NCBI GenBank assembly: GCA_963693365.1
Contig: CAVNZM010000007.1
Span: 10,230,001-10,294,000 of the forward strand
Source of the DNA: Amoebidium appalachense
Taxonomy: Eukaryota > Ichthyosporea
DNA: 64,000 bases
Direction of reading: 5' to 3'
Shown here: piece after piece, positions 63,235 to 64,000 of the stretch
Position numbering within the stretch: the stretch's first letter is position 1
Layout of the letters: each line of letters opens with the position of its first letter
The notes under the pieces: model-generated
What the model saw: only the letters and a program-made list of their open reading frames with translations
Database searches by the model: none
Told to the model about the DNA's origin: nothing
Position numbers and translations under genes: made by a program

Positions 63235-64000
63235 CCGCGCGTGGGTTTCTGCGCGCGCTCGTGTGTGTATGTGTGTAAGGGGCCGGGGGGGGGGGGGGGG
63301 GGGGGGTTTGAATGCGTCAAAAAGTACGAAGTACACAAGAACAAACGGATAACACGATGCAGAATGCAAGCCATACATAAAGAGTATGCATAATAAGCAG
63401 AGCCCATCCTCAGGGGGGGCCCACGTCATCCACAGTACCCGAGTTTCGACCTATTCCCCTCGTTAACGAAACCCAACTCAGATACTGTTTCACTTGAACA
63501 TGAGTAGGTCACCCGTCTTGATCAGAGACGAGCAGGGTTGCTTATGCAGGCAAGGGCAGTGGGAAAGGCCGGGGGTTAAAGTTGCAGCAGTAAGCAGAAG
63601 CAAGAAAAATATAGATAGGAACTCAGGAGACGGGGCTTCTAGGAAGCTCCCCCGTCGATACCTAAGTCGATACTTCCCTGGCTAACATACTACACCAGCT
63701 GAAAAGAATTAAGTCCCGAAGGCCACAGAATTCGTAATCAGAGGGGAAAATATGAGATTTGACCCACGCCGCAGGGTAGTAACACGCTTACTAGGGCGGA
63801 ACTTTATCGTCTTCGAACGGAAAGCTATGCCCCCGGATGTCAGCCGGAAATATGGTATCACCCATTGCTTTGGGCTTGAAAAAAGCCAAACCGATAGTCC
63901 GAGTTATGTTACGCCGGCGGGTAACATGCCGCATGGGTTCCAAGGGAGCTGTCGCCAAGGGGGGGGGGGGAGAAGGAGGGCTGGGCACGTACTCCCAGTC
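63132..64000. other. Upstream formin intron or flank with unidentified sequence
   Basis: A GT array occupies about 63170-63231 and a G run about 63287-63306. The dispersed repeat follows to 63497. 63498-64000 is unique, repeat-poor sequence. A minus-strand open frame of about 65 codons enters from the window edge and stops at 63791 (FFKPKAMGDTIFPADIRGH inside). I do not recognise it, and it is not the missing start of FH2. Confidence 0.5.
63308..63497 (-). repeat. Dispersed 190-bp repeat, copy 2, ending in poly-C
   Basis: Reverse-complement partner of 3544-3732, one base longer. Read on the minus strand it also ends in a C run at 63306-63287. It has the same orientation as the formin gene, as copy 1 has with the RasGAP gene. 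Confidence 0.85.

Overview
The window is nuclear DNA of an intron-rich eukaryote, most likely an opisthokont: a unicellular relative of animals, or possibly an early-diverging fungus. I infer this from the gene set read by hand: a p120-type RasGAP, NELF subunit A, a FAM135-type hydrolase, a formin with a DAD-like tail, and a secreted GH18 chitinase. The genes hold about 70 GT-AG introns, and TATA and CCAAT boxes are visible. I see no bacterial operon, CRISPR array, rRNA or tRNA. The species cannot be named from this sequence alone.

Layout. 1-7770 (+): 3' part of a RASA1-like RasGAP gene (end of a probable PH domain, C2, GAP). 7771-11751: repeat-rich intergenic DNA ending in a clear promoter. 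11752-12987 (+): uncharacterised two-exon gene. 15097-21870 (+): complete NELF-A gene with a large glutamine-rich region. 23007-27617 (-): alpha/beta hydrolase of the hormone-sensitive-lipase family, convergent with NELF-A. 28771-29145 (+): uncertain small ORF. 30415-47918 (-): FAM135-type gene with 27 exons. 50857-53699 (-): secreted chitinase with three cysteine-rich C-terminal repeats. 55392-63131 (-): formin FH2 core and C-terminus, with its 5' end beyond the window. 63132-64000: intron or flank carrying a dispersed repeat and unidentified DNA.

The genes do not form one pathway. RasGAP and formin belong to signalling and the actin cytoskeleton, NELF-A to RNA polymerase II pausing, the two hydrolases to ester metabolism, and the chitinase to the cell wall or extracellular chitin.

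The most unusual feature is intron architecture. By hand count, about 37 of 71 introns have a C homopolymer or C-rich tract on the sense strand within about 25 bases of the 5' splice site. Seven introns end in a (CA)n array whose last CAG is the acceptor. Compound CnAn tracts recur. A 190-bp repeat, nearly identical between its two copies, ends in poly-C and lies in sense orientation in the RasGAP intron and in the presumed formin intron. The chitinase gene and its surroundings largely lack these tracts.
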